Shown here: positions 32,690 to 59,034 of the stretch, piece by piece | How positions within the stretch are numbered: the stretch's first letter is position 1 | How the letters are laid out: each line of letters begins with the position of its first letter | Assembly: GCA_003013855.2 (NCBI GenBank) | Contig: PVNU02001473.1 | Span: 186,001-250,000 of the forward strand | Length of the DNA stretch: 64,000 nt | Direction: 5' to 3' | From: Liriodendron chinense | Lineage: Eukaryota; Streptophyta; Magnoliopsida; Magnoliales; Magnoliaceae | Notes under the pieces: model-generated | Database searches by the model: none | Told to the model about the DNA's origin: nothing | The model's input: only the letters and a program-made list of their open reading frames with translations | Translations under genes and position numbers: made by a program

Positions 32690-34705
32690 TGGAGGGGTCA
32701 TTATGCTAGTCTAGTTTCATTATGCTTTTTTATTCATGTGCTCTCTCTTATGTGGTTTATATATTAAGGAACATGTAGAGAAAAATTGTATTCGTGTGAG
32801 AGTTTTTATCTAGAAAAAGAGTGGGAGAGGAGTAAATCTTATATTTTTAGGAAAGCTTTATATTGTTGCCCCTTATACGTATGCATATTATCAAACCATA
32901 TAAATCTCAGTACCTATTGTATTTTATTTTTGCTTTTAGCTTTTGGATTCTTTATTTAAATTTTTTTGTTTTGCATATATTGATGTGTGCCGGTGTTTTT
33001 CCATAATAATTGATATCATGGCAAAAAATTAAGGAACTTTTTGGTACAAGATTCTAGGTACCGAAATTTGATGAATTCAATTATGCGTTGTGAAAATTGA
33101 ATATGAACAGGGTATTAGTGAAGGAATGCTGTGCAATTGCAATAGAAGGAAAATAAAAAAAAACCTGTAGGGATAAGAGATGATGCATTTGAGATGAAAA
33201 ATCAATTAATTATGACATCTCCTTTTTACACTAGATAATTTAATTTTGTTTAATATGCACGATTAAACAACTAATAAAAGGTTGTGGGACAAATTGTAAG
33301 CTTGTATGAAAGGAAATCTACATCAAACAAGATATTTTTCTGATAACAACTATACAATTTAAAGATAAAAAAAAATAATGTCATCTTTAAAAGATTTTTA
33401 AGAAAACCAAGTTGATAAAGTCAATTCATCCGAAGATGAAGAAATATTATCGACAGTGATTCCACGAGAAAATATGAACCATCAATAAATTTTGAATTCA
33501 AATGCTTCATTCCATATGACTTTACACATGGATTATTTTTTCACATATCAATTATGTGATAGTGACACAATTTATATGTGTAATAATATAATGTACATAA
33601 TTGTGGGGATTGAAGATGTCAGAATTATTATTTTTTATGGTATTATTTGTATAATTTTGAGTGTTCAATACATATTAAATTTGCAAGAAATGTTTTTTAT
33701 TATTGATTTTTTTTAATGAAAATGACTATAAATTTTTTGAGAAAAATGATCTATTGAAGATTATAAAAGGAATTATAATAGTGACAAATGAAGAGTTAAT
33801 GGGCAGTTTGTGTTGGTTGTTCGGAGATATTATGGTTGACAATGTTATTGTTGTTAATGTTGTGATAAACTCTATTACAATCTAACGACTAAAAACATTT
33901 TCTATATGAAATTTACTTCCTAATTTAAAATCTATTAATTATAATTTTTGTTAAGATTATTTATTTGATTCAATTTTTTTTTTTCACTCTTAAAAATAAG
34001 GATATCTTAAATCTAATTCATTTTGACATTTAAAATGATATTGTTGAATTATTGGGTGACTTGTAATATTTTATTCCTTTTATTGACGACTTTTTTTAAG
34101 AAACCGTGAGTTTATATGCTTAATAAAAAGAGTAATACTTTTACTTGTTGTATCAAATTTAAAGCATTAGTTAAAAACATGAAGGGAAAGAAGATCAAGC
34201 ATTTAGCAATTGAAAGCAGAGGTGTACACTTTTAAATAATTCAAGGATCTTTATAACGAGCATGGTATTGAGAGACACTATAAACTCCCTCCATGGCCGA
34301 ACGGAGTTGCTAAGGACTTGTTTGGATAGCACTAAATAAATTACTTTTTCCACTTACAACAATGGATAAATAACTTGTTCAAAATAAGTTTGGTTTATGA
34401 TCAAGTATAAGTAACTTTTTTATTATTTAAAGTTAATTAACGTTTAATAAGTAGAAATCAAGATAAGATACTTGAGGCATAAGGCGCTTAAGTAACTTAC
34501 TATGCAAACGCACCCTAAACCTAAATGTATGACATACGAGTCAACCGCTTAACTCTTATGAATAATGCTAAAGAGTATGTTAAGCTTGATTACGTTCAAG
34601 TAGTGTATTGGATGGAAGCCTTTAACTTCTTACTTAATAAATGTTATTCTACTAGTGCATTAGATTACAAGAGATTTTAAGAGGCATGGTCTAAAAGCCT
34701 ATTAA
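32690..34705 (+). mobile_element. Strongly decayed Ty1-copia retrotransposon
   Basis: An AT-rich LTR-like stretch ends near 33009 and is followed by TTGATATCATGG, a mutated tRNA-Met primer-binding site (normally TTGGTATCA). Broken frames then show copia landmarks in order: gag start (FDEFNYAL near 33060), protease WILNSNASFHMTLHMDYF (33490-33545; intact copies read WILDSGASFHMTPH), the VGIEDVRIIIFYG stretch before integrase, integrase pieces KNMKGKKIKHL and HGIERHYKLPPWPNGVA (34165-34310), and ALDYKRF near 34660. The changes are mostly C-to-T and G-to-A. Reverse transcriptase is missing. Confidence 0.82.
34314..34515. mobile_element. Tourist-like MITE (202 bp) inside the copia integrase
   Basis: Inverted ends GGACTTGTTTGGATAGC and TATGCAAACGCACCC are flanked by TAA on both sides (34311-34313 and 34516-34518). 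It interrupts the integrase reading, which resumes further on. Confidence 0.75.
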
Positions 34706-35103
34706 TTATTCATTTTTTATACTTTTATTGTGACATTTATACGTGAATTCTTAAAAGATAAAAGACTATTATTATTATGCAAGTACCAGAGCCATCATCC
34801 ACTATGCTGCAAATTCCAATGTTGGGTTGAAGCTCACTCAGCGACAATCATGGCCGGCCGTTGGACAGGGGGAGTCCCACCATGGGTCTAATATCACCAT
34901 CACTGGATGATCGCAACCTTTCAATGACGATCTGGAAAATAGACGGTGGGATGGGTTTTCCTCTTGCATCCATTTTACATGCCCTTAATCGTACCGCTTT
35001 AACTCCAAACGTAGTTTGGGTCACGTGCAATCTACAACTATCTCCTCCCCAGAAGTCAGATGACAAATAGGAGGGCCGACACAGGGATTTATACAGTTTG
35101 AAG
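34706..35103. other. Non-coding stretch
   Basis: No gene is supported. The short ORFs on both strands over 34850-35120 have no recognisable domain and lie in repeat-like sequence. Confidence 0.4.
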
Positions 35104-35637
35104 TGTTGGAGAGCCTTCAAACTGCGTGACTGGTCTGGCCGTGTGGCCTAGACGCACAAAGGCTGCCGTGAATGCCCAGACCGATCGGACGACTAGTCGT
35201 TAGTGGGCTCTGACCGGTCGGCTGTGTACGCGGTTTTCTTGCGCAGTCCGCAGTACTGCGCAAGGTGTTTCTATTTTCGAATTTTTTTCCTATTTAAGGT
35301 GTTGTAATCCGACGTAGAGGAGGATCCTATTGTGTCCAAGGTTTCCTATTCGTGTTAGGAATAGGGGAGAAGTGTGTGTGAGAGAGAACTTAGGGTTTTC
35401 TCTATTTTTCCTTGCTAGTAGACTGTCAAATCTCTGAAATCTTCTGATATTCATAGTGGATCATTTTGTGCCATGATTTTTTACCCGTTTAGGAGCTTTT
35501 CCACATAAAATTTGGAGTCTCTTGTAGTGAGTGCTTATGTGTGATTGATTACATCTTGTTTACTTGTTTAATTTCGCATTTGCTTCACGTGTTCAGCGTT
35601 CTGCTTCCGCTGCCGGCTTTCCCAAGCTTTCCCAACA
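35104..35637 (+). mobile_element. Copia-type solo LTR (534 bp)
   Basis: It starts TGTTGGAGAGCC and ends TTTCCCAACA, with TGTTGG/CCAACA ends. A perfect 5-bp duplication TGAAG flanks it (35099-35103 and 35638-35642). It contains a TATTTAAGGTG box (about 35290) and the leader phrase GTGTGTGTGAGAGAGAACTT followed by AGGGTTTTCTC, familiar from plant copia LTRs. It is much better preserved than the copia body upstream. Confidence 0.9.
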
Positions 35638-35642
35638 TGAAG

Positions 35643-36950
35643 GTATTGTGTTCAGCGCTACGTTTAAGGTCTAAATGGAACAGGCTAGCCCGTCAGGTCT
35701 TTGGGCTCGACATTGATCCCTGTTTGGCATCAGGAAGATTCTTGATATGTACGGTGAAGAGGAGGGTTCACCAGATCCATGTTTTGGATTCCACATACAT
35801 ATCACAGGTGGGCCTGAAGCATCTTCCAAGGTCCCCTACCAACCATTCACGTCTTCAGTTTGCGCGAGTGGGCCCATCGTCCGATTGTCCAAACCATTGA
35901 CACGGTGGGCCCTACTGTGCATGGCCCATCCACTCAGGTTGAAGAGAGAATGTGTCGAATAGTTTCCATCATAAGACAATCCTAACCTTTCAATCTGCAA
36001 CATACAGACAGACCACAGACCGCTGAAAACCTACGACTGTCCCCACTCAGCTGGAAACGTATAGATTCTTGGACTTCTGGGGTGTGATCAACTGATCAAC
36101 GGTCTGGATGACTGAACCATGGGGCTCCACTTGGACACTATTTACTATGCATCAATGGGATTAACATATACCAAAACCACACCGTAACTTTCAGGAATCA
36201 TTCAATGATCCAGCCAAAAAGTATGTACAGGGACTTCTTTTTGTGAAAACGGGTGGGGCCCACGCTTCTGTGATCCAAACCGTTGATGTTATGGTCCCCA
36301 CTGTGGTTGATGCACCGAGAAACTCCCAGACTGCAAAATCGTAACCCTTCAGTAGGTGAGCCCACAAACAAACACTCAAAACGAAAAGACTGTTCATTAA
36401 GGAGATGATACGATAGAGCCCCAAGAACCATTATATGGCAGTGCCATCTCTCTACATCACAAGTGGCCAGGTTATCCATCAATCTGAGCTGTCCAAATAG
36501 TGGGATGCATTATGGATGGATGATATTTCAAAAAACATACTTATCAAAAGACACCACAGCCATCACTAATCTTTAACATCGATTTGAAGGCAACTGTTTA
36601 GATGGCTCGGATCATCAGATCTATCCACATCTTGAATCAATGTCCATCCATAGTGGGCCCCACCATATGGTCATTCCTGATTGAAAGATAACCTCACCAT
36701 GTGTAATGTAGCAACATGGCCCTACCATATTCCGGTTTGTCAGGCTCCACCAAAGCATCTCCCCAAACCTAAAGGGGCCAAATATTCCGTAACCAGGGGA
36801 ACCTGGTGGAGTTTTGGAGCATGGACCACCCTCCAGGGTGAGGTCCATCTTATCATCTGTTTAGATCAAGAGGGACTGGGCCCCACCTGTACAAACTGAA
36901 AATTGAGGGTACCATTCAGGCTATCGGTCCAAACATTGTATGATTATTCT
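35643..36950. other. Non-coding stretch of degraded dispersed repeats
   Basis: Many GTGGGCCCCA / GGGGCCCACC and TGATCCAAACCGTTGAT-type phrases recur without clear ends (for example 35800-35930, 36245-36300, 36650-36670). These resemble fragments of common MITEs. No gene was recognised. Confidence 0.4.
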
Positions 36951-36952
36951 TT

Positions 36953-37130
36953 GAATCCGGATCCTCTGTTGAAACCGAGCAGAGAACCTCTGCTTCCGCT
37001 GCTCTGATTGGTCCAGCTATCATGACTGTGTCAGAGCTGAGCAGCTCTGACACAGTCAGGCTGAGCTGGACCAATCAGAGAAGTGACGAGCAGGGTTTCT
37101 CTGCTAGGTTTCAACAGAGGATCCAGACTC
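36953..37130. mobile_element. Mutator-type hairpin MITE (178 bp)
   Basis: Almost the whole element is one inverted repeat. The left arm begins GAATCCGGATCCTCTGTTG and the right arm ends CAACAGAGGATCCAGACTC; the centre CAGAGCTGAGCAGCTCTG is a perfect palindrome. A perfect 9-bp duplication TTATTCTTT flanks it (36944-36952 and 37131-37139), the size typical of Mutator-like elements. Confidence 0.9.
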
Positions 37131-37533
37131 TTATTCTTTAGGCCATCCGCCAAACATTCTATCAAAATGAAAGGACCTTCCCTGAATTCCATCACACTGA
37201 TGGGACTGAAGTCCCCCAATCATGTGAATTTCAGGGTACTTCTGTCCACATTGGGACCCAGCAGATGAACGACATATCTGTAACTTCTGCAACTAAGATG
37301 TCATTGAATTGGAGTCTGAGAGAATTGATTAAAATCTATAAGTGATTGGGACAAAAAAAAAAAAAAAACCTCAAAAACACTCTTAACATATAATAGATAC
37401 AATAAAAATTAACTCCCATTTCTGATCCCCATAAACCCAAAACATCTACCAAAACTAGGTTTTTTTTTTTTTGGACATATTGGCAAAATGTCATGATCTT
37501 GATGGTGGAGAGATATACCAGTTGTGTCTCGTA

Positions 37534-37597
37534 TCAGCAATTTCCTTTCTGCATATTTGATTATGGAGGGTGGCCTTGAAGAATCTGAACTGGGACC
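37534..37597 (-). pseudogene. Tandem duplicate of the last URI exon, frameshifted
   Basis: On the minus strand this 64-bp segment repeats the terminal coding exon just upstream of it in the gene. It starts GGTCCCAGTTCAGATTCTTC and ends AAAGGAAATTGCTGA, against GGACCGAGTTTGAATCC...AAATCGCTGA for the real exon. A 1-bp length change breaks the frame and the C-terminal motif. The duplicate lies 4 bp beyond the stop of the intact copy, so it would fall in the 3' UTR. Confidence 0.8.
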
Positions 37598-37601
37598 CTG
37601 A

Positions 37602-51901
<14,300 letters not shown>

Positions 51902-52040
51902 GTTCTCGCGCCCGCTCTAGACGATGCTGGTGATGGTGGTGGGGGAGTAGGGAAGATCCAGCAAGCAAAACCCCGCCCTTTTAGTTCGCAAGAACACTCG
52001 AAGCTAAACCCCTGCCGCCGCAGCTGCGACTTGCGCTAGG
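51902..52040 (-). promoter_or_regulatory. 5' UTR / proximal promoter of URI
   Basis: This GC-rich stretch lies just upstream of the URI ATG (51899-51901) and contrasts with the AT-rich DNA beyond 52040. No clear TATA box is visible, as is common for housekeeping genes. An in-frame upstream ATG was not found; the chosen ATG gives the expected MGDGVPKGTVTALSSIFP start. Confidence 0.45.
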
Positions 52041-52925
52041 GAATTTTACAAAAAAAAAACTACCAACATTTACATTCCGGTACATTATTCAAAAAAGCTA
52101 TCTTATTAATCGAGATAAATCACCTAGCAAATGAGTCGGTGGATCAGATGGGCCCCACTGTGATATTTATTTAAAATCCACCCCGACCATTAGGTGCATT
52201 AATATATTTTAGGCCAAGGCCCATAAATAAGCTCCATCTGTGATTCAGGTGGACCACATGAATGGAAACCATGTACAAGACAACACTCACCCTCCAAACT
52301 GTTCTCATTAGTGTAGCTGGCATGAAGCATGGATGGGTATTATTTTGGACCACATGTTTAAATTTTCTGTGAGGTCTCTCTCTCAGCTATTTCCTTTGGT
52401 GTGGGCCACCCGAATCACAAATTAGGCTGATTTTTTTGTCTTTTAAGTCTTGGAGTGGGAGGCCCCATCAAGATCAAGAGTGGCATTGTTGACTTGATTT
52501 TTGGTGGGGTGGGTATGCAAAATCTAATCCAACCATTAGATTTGTAATCCTTGTTTACGCCCAAAGGAAAAAACAGTTGAGAGAGACATGTATCCTTAAT
52601 TTGTATATGGCCCATCATGGTGATTATATGAAATCCACTCCAACAATTAGATGAAAAATCAAAATTTAGGATTGATTCCTAAAAATCAGGTTGACTATAT
52701 CAAGAGAAGCAGTTTGGAGGGTGATCATTGCCTTGTATATTGCAATCATGTAGTCCACTTCGACAATGGATTGGGGGTTGAATTTTGGGTTATTGGCATA
52801 ACATGAGGTGATCCACTTGATGGTCGGGGTGGATTTTATATAAACATCATAATGAAGCTCACCTAAGAAGCCAACCCATTTGCTGGCAAACCTGTTGATG
52901 GTTGTAATGGAAGGTAGTGGAAATT
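52041..52925. other. Non-coding stretch with degraded inverted-repeat MITE pieces
   Basis: GATGGGCCCCACTGTGATAT and ATCCACCCCGACCATTAG near 52145-52195 are mirrored around 52800-52860 (GGTCGGGGTGGATTTTATAT). This suggests an old, expanded inverted-repeat element, but the ends are unclear. Confidence 0.45.
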
Positions 52926-53449
52926 TAGGGCTGTCAATGGACCGGGTTGGGCCGCCTTGGGCCAGGTTTGGACTAGAGTGTTAGGCCCATGGGTTAGGTT
53001 CGGGCCTAAAATATAAGCCCTTTTTCAAATGGGTTGAACTTGGACCAAGCTATTCAAAACCCATCAGCCCGCCTAACCTGAGTATATCTTTTTTAAATTT
53101 AAAATTTGAATTAAAATATTTTCTCTTCTTTCAAAATTTAAAGTTTACACATATTTTTTCCAAAATCCACCTCCCTCCCAAAGCTCCTTTTATAATCTAT
53201 GGTATTGATAAATTTTTTTCATATATGGAAAGCATAGGAGCAAAGGATAATTTCTCTCTCCATGTAAAAGGTCAGGCTTAAGCTAGGTCGGGTTTGGGCC
53301 GGACTTTGCATTTCTATCTTGGGCTAGGCTCGGGCTAGACTATTGTGGCTTGTCATGGGCCCAGGCCGGGTTTGGGCAAATATTGAGAGAGGCGGCTGGG
53401 CTTGGACAGTGATTGGCCCGGCCCTAACCCAGCCCATTGACACCCCTTA
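52926..53449. mobile_element. Non-autonomous hAT element (about 524 bp)
   Basis: The left end is TTAGGGCTGTCAATGGACCG, the right end AGCCCATTGACACCCCTTA. The flanks GTGGAAAT and GTGGAATG agree at 6 of 8. The interior is full of GGCCCGG / CGGGCTAG motifs. Confidence 0.72.
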
Positions 53450-54266
53450 GTGGAATGATAATTACATGATAATGAGGTAACACGGTGGACCCATAGAGTG
53501 GATGAACTCGATTTTACATATACAACATGGTGGACCCATAGAGTGGATTTTACATACAACGTGGTGCGCCCATGGTGGTTGGCTGTTGTATAAATATAAT
53601 CCTCTACAATACCTCCTGTGTATGACGATTTTACTGTACTGTGAACCACCTACGTCGGTGGTGCCCAATATATATATATAAAATCCACTCCATCCAATCA
53701 GCCACATCCACAACCGATGTGGGCCACACCAAGGGGAATTATAGGGATATGATGGTAGCAGCCATATGTGTGTGTGTGGGGTCACCTCTGTGTATATTTT
53801 TTGTTTAACCCATTAATTAGGTGTAACTCTTTGGAATGAAGCGAAAATACAAAAAATTGCCTGATTGAAAACTCATGGGAACTGTAAGGCATGAACTTTA
53901 GGTTTTAGGAGCAATTTATACTGTTCCCATTTGATGATGTGCATGAGTTTTTTAGTGGGATAATCTTTTGCATGTATTGTACAAAATTCTCACCTATGGA
54001 CAGTGGATTTACACATATTGCATGGTGGGCTCCATAGATTAGGTGTCTTATGCAGCTACAATAAAATGATGGAGTGTTGAAGTCCCATTGATATACATCG
54101 ATACACCATCCTCTAACAGCTCAAGATTTTAGAGAAAGTGGTTGTTTGACTTGGTATTAGAGTAGGAGGTCCTGTTTTTGAATCTTTGTTGCAGCTTTTG
54201 TGGGCCGCATTTCGATCCTCACTATTTCTTCTTGTATGACCTCTTGGATCTGCCTATTTTTTCAAA
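53450..54266. other. Non-coding stretch
   Basis: A GGTGGACCCATAGAGTGGAT phrase is directly repeated (53483 and 53530 region). A TATATATATATA stretch lies at about 53669. Nothing coding was recognised. Confidence 0.4.
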
Positions 54267-54464
54267 GAGTCCGATCCTCTGTTGGCCTCCAAGTAGGGAA
54301 ATCCTGCTTGGAGCCTTCCCATTGGACCATGTTAGACTGCATGACGTCAATGTAACCAGGTTGTACTGATGATGTGATGTGGTTGCAGGCCTATGTGATG
54401 ATGTGGACCAATGAAAGGCTCCAAGCAGGGTTTTCTGCTTGGAGCCAACAGAGGATCCGGATTC
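54267..54464. mobile_element. Mutator-type inverted-repeat MITE (198 bp)
   Basis: It has the same terminal phrase as the 36953 element: GAGTCCGATCCTCTGTTGGC on the left, mirrored by GCCAACAGAGGATCCGGATTC on the right, with arms containing CTGCTTGGAGCC twice in hairpin arrangement. The flanks (TTTTTCAAA / TTTTTCCAA) suggest an imperfect 9-bp duplication. Confidence 0.75.
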
Positions 54465-57160
54465 TTTTTCCAATTGTGTTATGATGTGAGTAGGTGAAAC
54501 TAATAGATAGAGTAGATTTCTCTGGCATTGCAATGTGCCCACAAAGCTTTTACTAGAAAGTTTGTACCATCTAGATGGAAGGAAACATGGTGGATTGGAT
54601 TTTTATTTTATTTAAAAGAATATAGTTATTCTTTATTTTTTATTTTTGTCTTACTGGTTTTAGCAAGTACTGCTAATGCCAGTTAATCTCAAATTACCTC
54701 TTTACTTTGATGGTTAGTAATTGGCAACTAAGGCTCTAACTGAAGTCGCAATTGAGGTGAGGTGGCCTCATGTTTTAAAACAGAGGGAAATGATCTCTTT
54801 TTCTAACATGGGGAAATGATCTATTGTTCATTATAAAATTCAGTCCCTCCATCAGGTAAACCATCCCTTATTTGGCCTTGATAGTATAAATCAAGCTGAC
54901 TTAATAATCACCAATTTGAAAATTATATAAAATCCACTAAATTCTTGTGGTATGGCCCACCTGAGTTTTTCTAAAATATTGGGACTTTTCAGTAATCCCT
55001 TACTCCTGATGAGGCACATCAGATGAATGGATTGGATGACATATAAACAAACCTAATGGTGGACTTCCCACTCCACCTGCTTCCTACGTTGTGGCCTACC
55101 TAAGTTTTGGGATCATCATGATTTTTGGATTCCAAAGCGACCATGAGTCAGTGTACCTGATGGACCGAGTGGATCTCATGAAAGTTCTGTTCACGTGGTG
55201 CTAGGTAGCCAAAGGTACCCGCAAGATACCATAGTAAAAACATTAAGAAATTGCTTATTATATGAAATTTATTTAATAATTTTAAATATTTTATTTGCAT
55301 TATTCTCTCAATAATATTATGAGAAAACCTCAAAATTGGAAAATCTCCTAAGAAATTTCCTGAGAACAAGATGCTTCTGACAGAATAAAGCAAGGCTGCT
55401 TGATTTGTGGCCATAAGATCTACATGGGGTGGCCAACCTGATGTAAAGCGGGAGCTCTCATTGCATCTAGATGGGTAGGGCTTTGGATGCTCTTTTGCCT
55501 CTCTTATTTCGCAACTTTCTTGTGCTAGACTCTTAGGGGCCATTTGGATGTCCCTGACTTCTGTAAAATGTAAGGTGGTTGGGGGAGAAATATTATAAGT
55601 GACAAAGTTTCAACTTATAACTTTGAATCAGACAACGAAACAAGAAATGTTATAGGAAAATATGGTGTTTTTCCACTAATAGGTTACCTTCTTAAGGGCA
55701 ACAACTACCTGTTTTGAATTTGGAAATGGAGGTGAAAAGTGAAAACACAACTTACATTGGAAAAGGGAGGTGAAAACTCAGATTTTGAAATTTGGACCTT
55801 GTGGCCCCATGTTAACATTTCCTTTTGTATTTTTAGTATAGTTACAACAATCAGTTATGCACCATTGATAATTTTTTTATATTCTTTCCTTTTACATCTA
55901 CTGTAACCTACTTAGGGGCATGGTTTGATTGAGAGGAAATAATATTGATTAAACTTAGAAATGTTGATCTACCCTATCCATCATATTCTCCTTCTCATGC
56001 TCACTACAAAAATGACAAATCAGATTGATCAAAAGTTTAGGTGGGCTACAATTTAGAGAATATTGTGAAATCATGCCTAAGACCTAAAAGATCACATGGT
56101 GTGACATAGTTGGGTTTTGGAATGACTTGATTTTTGTCACTTCAACATACTGAGACTAGCATGATAAATGTATTAGATGGCGTATAAACAACATAATGGG
56201 CCATCTAAACAATGTGGAAGTAGGCCCATTGGCTTTTACAAGTACTTTGAATATGTGGGTCCACTTTTATGACCCATTTGATGATTAGTTTAACTTGAGA
56301 AATTGACCTAACTATTCATCTAAATGGACTCAATAAAATGACATACTTTTATCAAAGCTTTCTTACGTGTCAAACTAATTTCTAAACTATTTTCCGCTAC
56401 AACCACTAGTTGGTGTGAATATATAACTTACTATCTCTAACTAACTCTTAGGTTATCCAAACGCATAAAGTAAATTACTTATAAGTACGCTATAACTTAC
56501 ATCCCAACAAAATTACCTATATCTTTCTTTCACCTTTTGAGTACCTACAATTTAAAAAACTTGTAAGCATTCAAACATGGCTTATATTAGCTTCTAGTCA
56601 TTTAAGAAATATGGTGGTAACTCTTCAAACACCCACTTAGAATCGTTGTACTGCAATCCAGACTGTCTAAAGCTCTGAAACAGCTGTGAATAAAGTAAAA
56701 GCGAAGAACTACACCGAGAAAATAATATTAACCATCTGAATTTTTTTCCAACAAATTTGGACCACTCACTACTTTACTTTCAACAATTCATTTGTTAGCC
56801 ATTAATTGGAAGGTAGGACAGTCCCTGCGAGTTTTTAAATGGCTGTAGCTAACTTAAGTGGCTAAACCCATGTTTTTTTTTTTTTTTTTTTTTTTAAAGA
56901 ATTCAAGGCATGCCCCTATATCTGAACTTCCGTGCAACAAATTTTTTTTTTTGCCAACTTATTACAGTTGTAAATATCCAACCGTTCAAGAGGTAGGCCT
57001 CTCCATGCAGACCATGCACTTGATTAAAAAAGAAAGCCTGTTTGGTCATCGTAGTGGGGCATAAGAACAAAATCAATGGAAATCCAATGGTGTTGCGACT
57101 TTCTATTGGCGTTGCATGTAAAATGTGTGGATCGTCCTGTTTTTTAGACGAGGCGATCAG
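54465..57160. other. Non-coding stretch, nothing supported
   Basis: No gene was recognised over about 2.7 kb. The minus-strand ORF at 55148-55543 has no identifiable domain. AT-rich sequence around 55530-56640 has repeated phrases seen in non-coding plant DNA. A poly(T) of about 22 lies at 56874-56895. Confidence 0.4.
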
Positions 57161-57163
57161 CAC

Positions 57164-57350
57164 TAGGGTTGTCAATGGGCTAGGTTTGGCCCGGCCCAAG
57201 GTCAATCAAGCTGGGCCCACACAGTAGGACTTAAGCCCAAGCATAGCCCGAGATCATTATAGACATGGACAGGCCCAAGCTCCGTCCTAGTCCAAGTGGG
57301 CGCGGATTAGGCACTAACCTGCCTGTTTGGAGCTCGGGATAGGTGTAGGC
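57164..57350. repeat. hAT-like left end
   Basis: TAGGGTTGTCAATGGGCTAG and following GGCCCGGCCCAAG motifs match the left ends of hAT elements here. A possible right end (CCAATTGACAGCCCA) lies at about 58684-58698 with two inverted-repeat MITEs between. However, no 8-bp duplication was found, so the pairing is unproven. Confidence 0.4.
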
Positions 57351-57354
57351 TCCA

Positions 57355-57795
57355 AGAGGCCATTGAGAGTCCACCATAACGTATAGATTTTATTTACACT
57401 GTCTATTCATTTTTCCATATCATTTTAGAATATTATCCCAAAAATAAGGCAATCCAAGTCTCAAGTGGCACACACCATAGGAAGCAGCGGTGCTAAGGAT
57501 GCCCATCATTGAAACCTTTCTAGGGACCACCATGTTGTTTATTTTCCATCCAATCTGTTGATATGGTCATATACACATGGATGAAGTAAAAAAAAAAAAA
57601 AAAATCATCTTGATCCGAAACTTATGTGGTCCCCAAGAATTTAATCCACACTGTGTGGTCCACTTGAGCCTTGGATCTTCCTTATTTTCGTGTTTGTAGT
57701 ATAAAATGATTTGGAAAAATGGATGGACAGTGTGGATGAAATCAATACATCGTGGAGGCCCCTCAGAGCCCATCCTGTCCCGAGCTCAGAACAAC
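57355..57795. repeat. Near-complete inverted-repeat MITE copy
   Basis: Left arm ACTGTCTATTCATTTTTCCA mirrored by GGAAAAATGGATGGACAGTG on the right. The core GTTTATTTTCCATCCAATCT is the family's. Confidence 0.65.
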
Positions 57796-58209
57796 TGGGG
57801 TAGCACCTAATCCGCGTCCAGTCCATTTCTTTAGATTTTAAAAAGTCATATACGAGAATATTAATTGCTATTAATTGTAATTAAATTAATAGTCATAGGA
57901 GACTATTATAAGTTATTCAAGAGAATGTTAGTTGTTGTTGATAAGCTGTCCACGCTAAAATAGTCATTAAATTTTTTAAAAAATATATATAAAAAAAAGA
58001 GCGAAACTTTTAAATATACTCTTGAAAACGTAAACAGCCCGCATTGGGGTGGACTCGGATTGGATGAACGGACTTTTATACATAGCCCAACCTTGACCTG
58101 AGTAATAAATGAGCTTCACTTTTGGGTCTGAGCCCGGCGATTGGGCCACATATGCCAACCCAAGTTTAGCCCAAAGTAGGCCAAGCCCGAGAGCCCGATG
58201 GGAAGAGTG

Positions 58210-58665
58210 GATTAGTCGAGACCCACCATGGGGCCCATCTTGATGTATTTATTATGTATCCATGCTATCCATCCATTTTTCCAGATTCTTTTAGGGCACT
58301 ATCCCAAAAATGAAGCAGATCCAATTATCAAGTGGACCATACCATAATAAACGGTGGTGATTGGCCGTCCTACTATTTAAAACTTCTTAGCACGCTTCTT
58401 AATGTTTCCATAATGTTTATTTACCATCCAATTTATTGATAAGGTCACATAAGCCTTAGATGAAGGGAAAAAAAATATCATCTTGGTCCAAAACTTTTGT
58501 AGCCCATTAACGGTCAATCAACACTGTTACCTATGGTAATGTCCACCTGATAATTGGACCAGTTTCATTTTTAGGATAATTCCCTAAAATGATCTAGAAA
58601 AATGGATGGACGGCATGGATACATAATACATACATCAAGGTGGGTCCCACAGTAACACCGGCTCT
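58210..58665. repeat. Near-complete inverted-repeat MITE copy
   Basis: Left arm CATGGGGCCCATCTTGATGT and CTATCCATCCATTTTTCCAG; right arm GAAAAATGGATGGACGGCAT and ACATCAAGGTGGGTCCCAC. The closest relative in this window is the copy at 2217-2665 (both have the AATTATCAAGTGGA and GGTCAATCAACA blocks). Confidence 0.7.
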
Positions 58666-58699
58666 CCCCTATGGGTCAACTCGGCCAATTGACAGCCCA

Positions 58700-59034
58700 G
58701 CAGTATCCTGCACAGATATGATATTTTATGCATGCATGAGCTCACATGCAACTTTTCTTCCTGTAGGAGGTTGATGTGGTAGAGTCACATGTCTTTGTAC
58801 AAGTGACTGGGTGACGTGTCAATCAGGACAGTCCATCTAGTGGGCCCCAGCGTGGATGGTAAATGAGTCATGATCGGCCCATATGAAAAATATGGACGAT
58901 CCTTCGAAGCAAAGGCTTACGAAGCAATCAATTAATGGTCAACATTAGGTGAAGGAAAATGATAGAAATGTCGTTTATGATTGTTTTGATTAGTGTAATT
59001 TTCAAAGGATAAGCCATCCATTACGAGGAATTTC
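58700..59034. other. Non-coding stretch, nothing recognised
   Basis: No gene and no clear repeat boundary. Confidence 0.4.

Noticed and set aside
55148..55543. 131-residue minus-strand ORF
   Set aside because: No signal peptide, domain or splice context; lies in repeat-like sequence with phrases seen in dispersed repeats.
57164..58698. A single 1.5-kb hAT element enclosing two MITEs
   Set aside because: The two ends look like mirrors, but the flanking 8 bases do not match, so I kept only the left end as a separate call.
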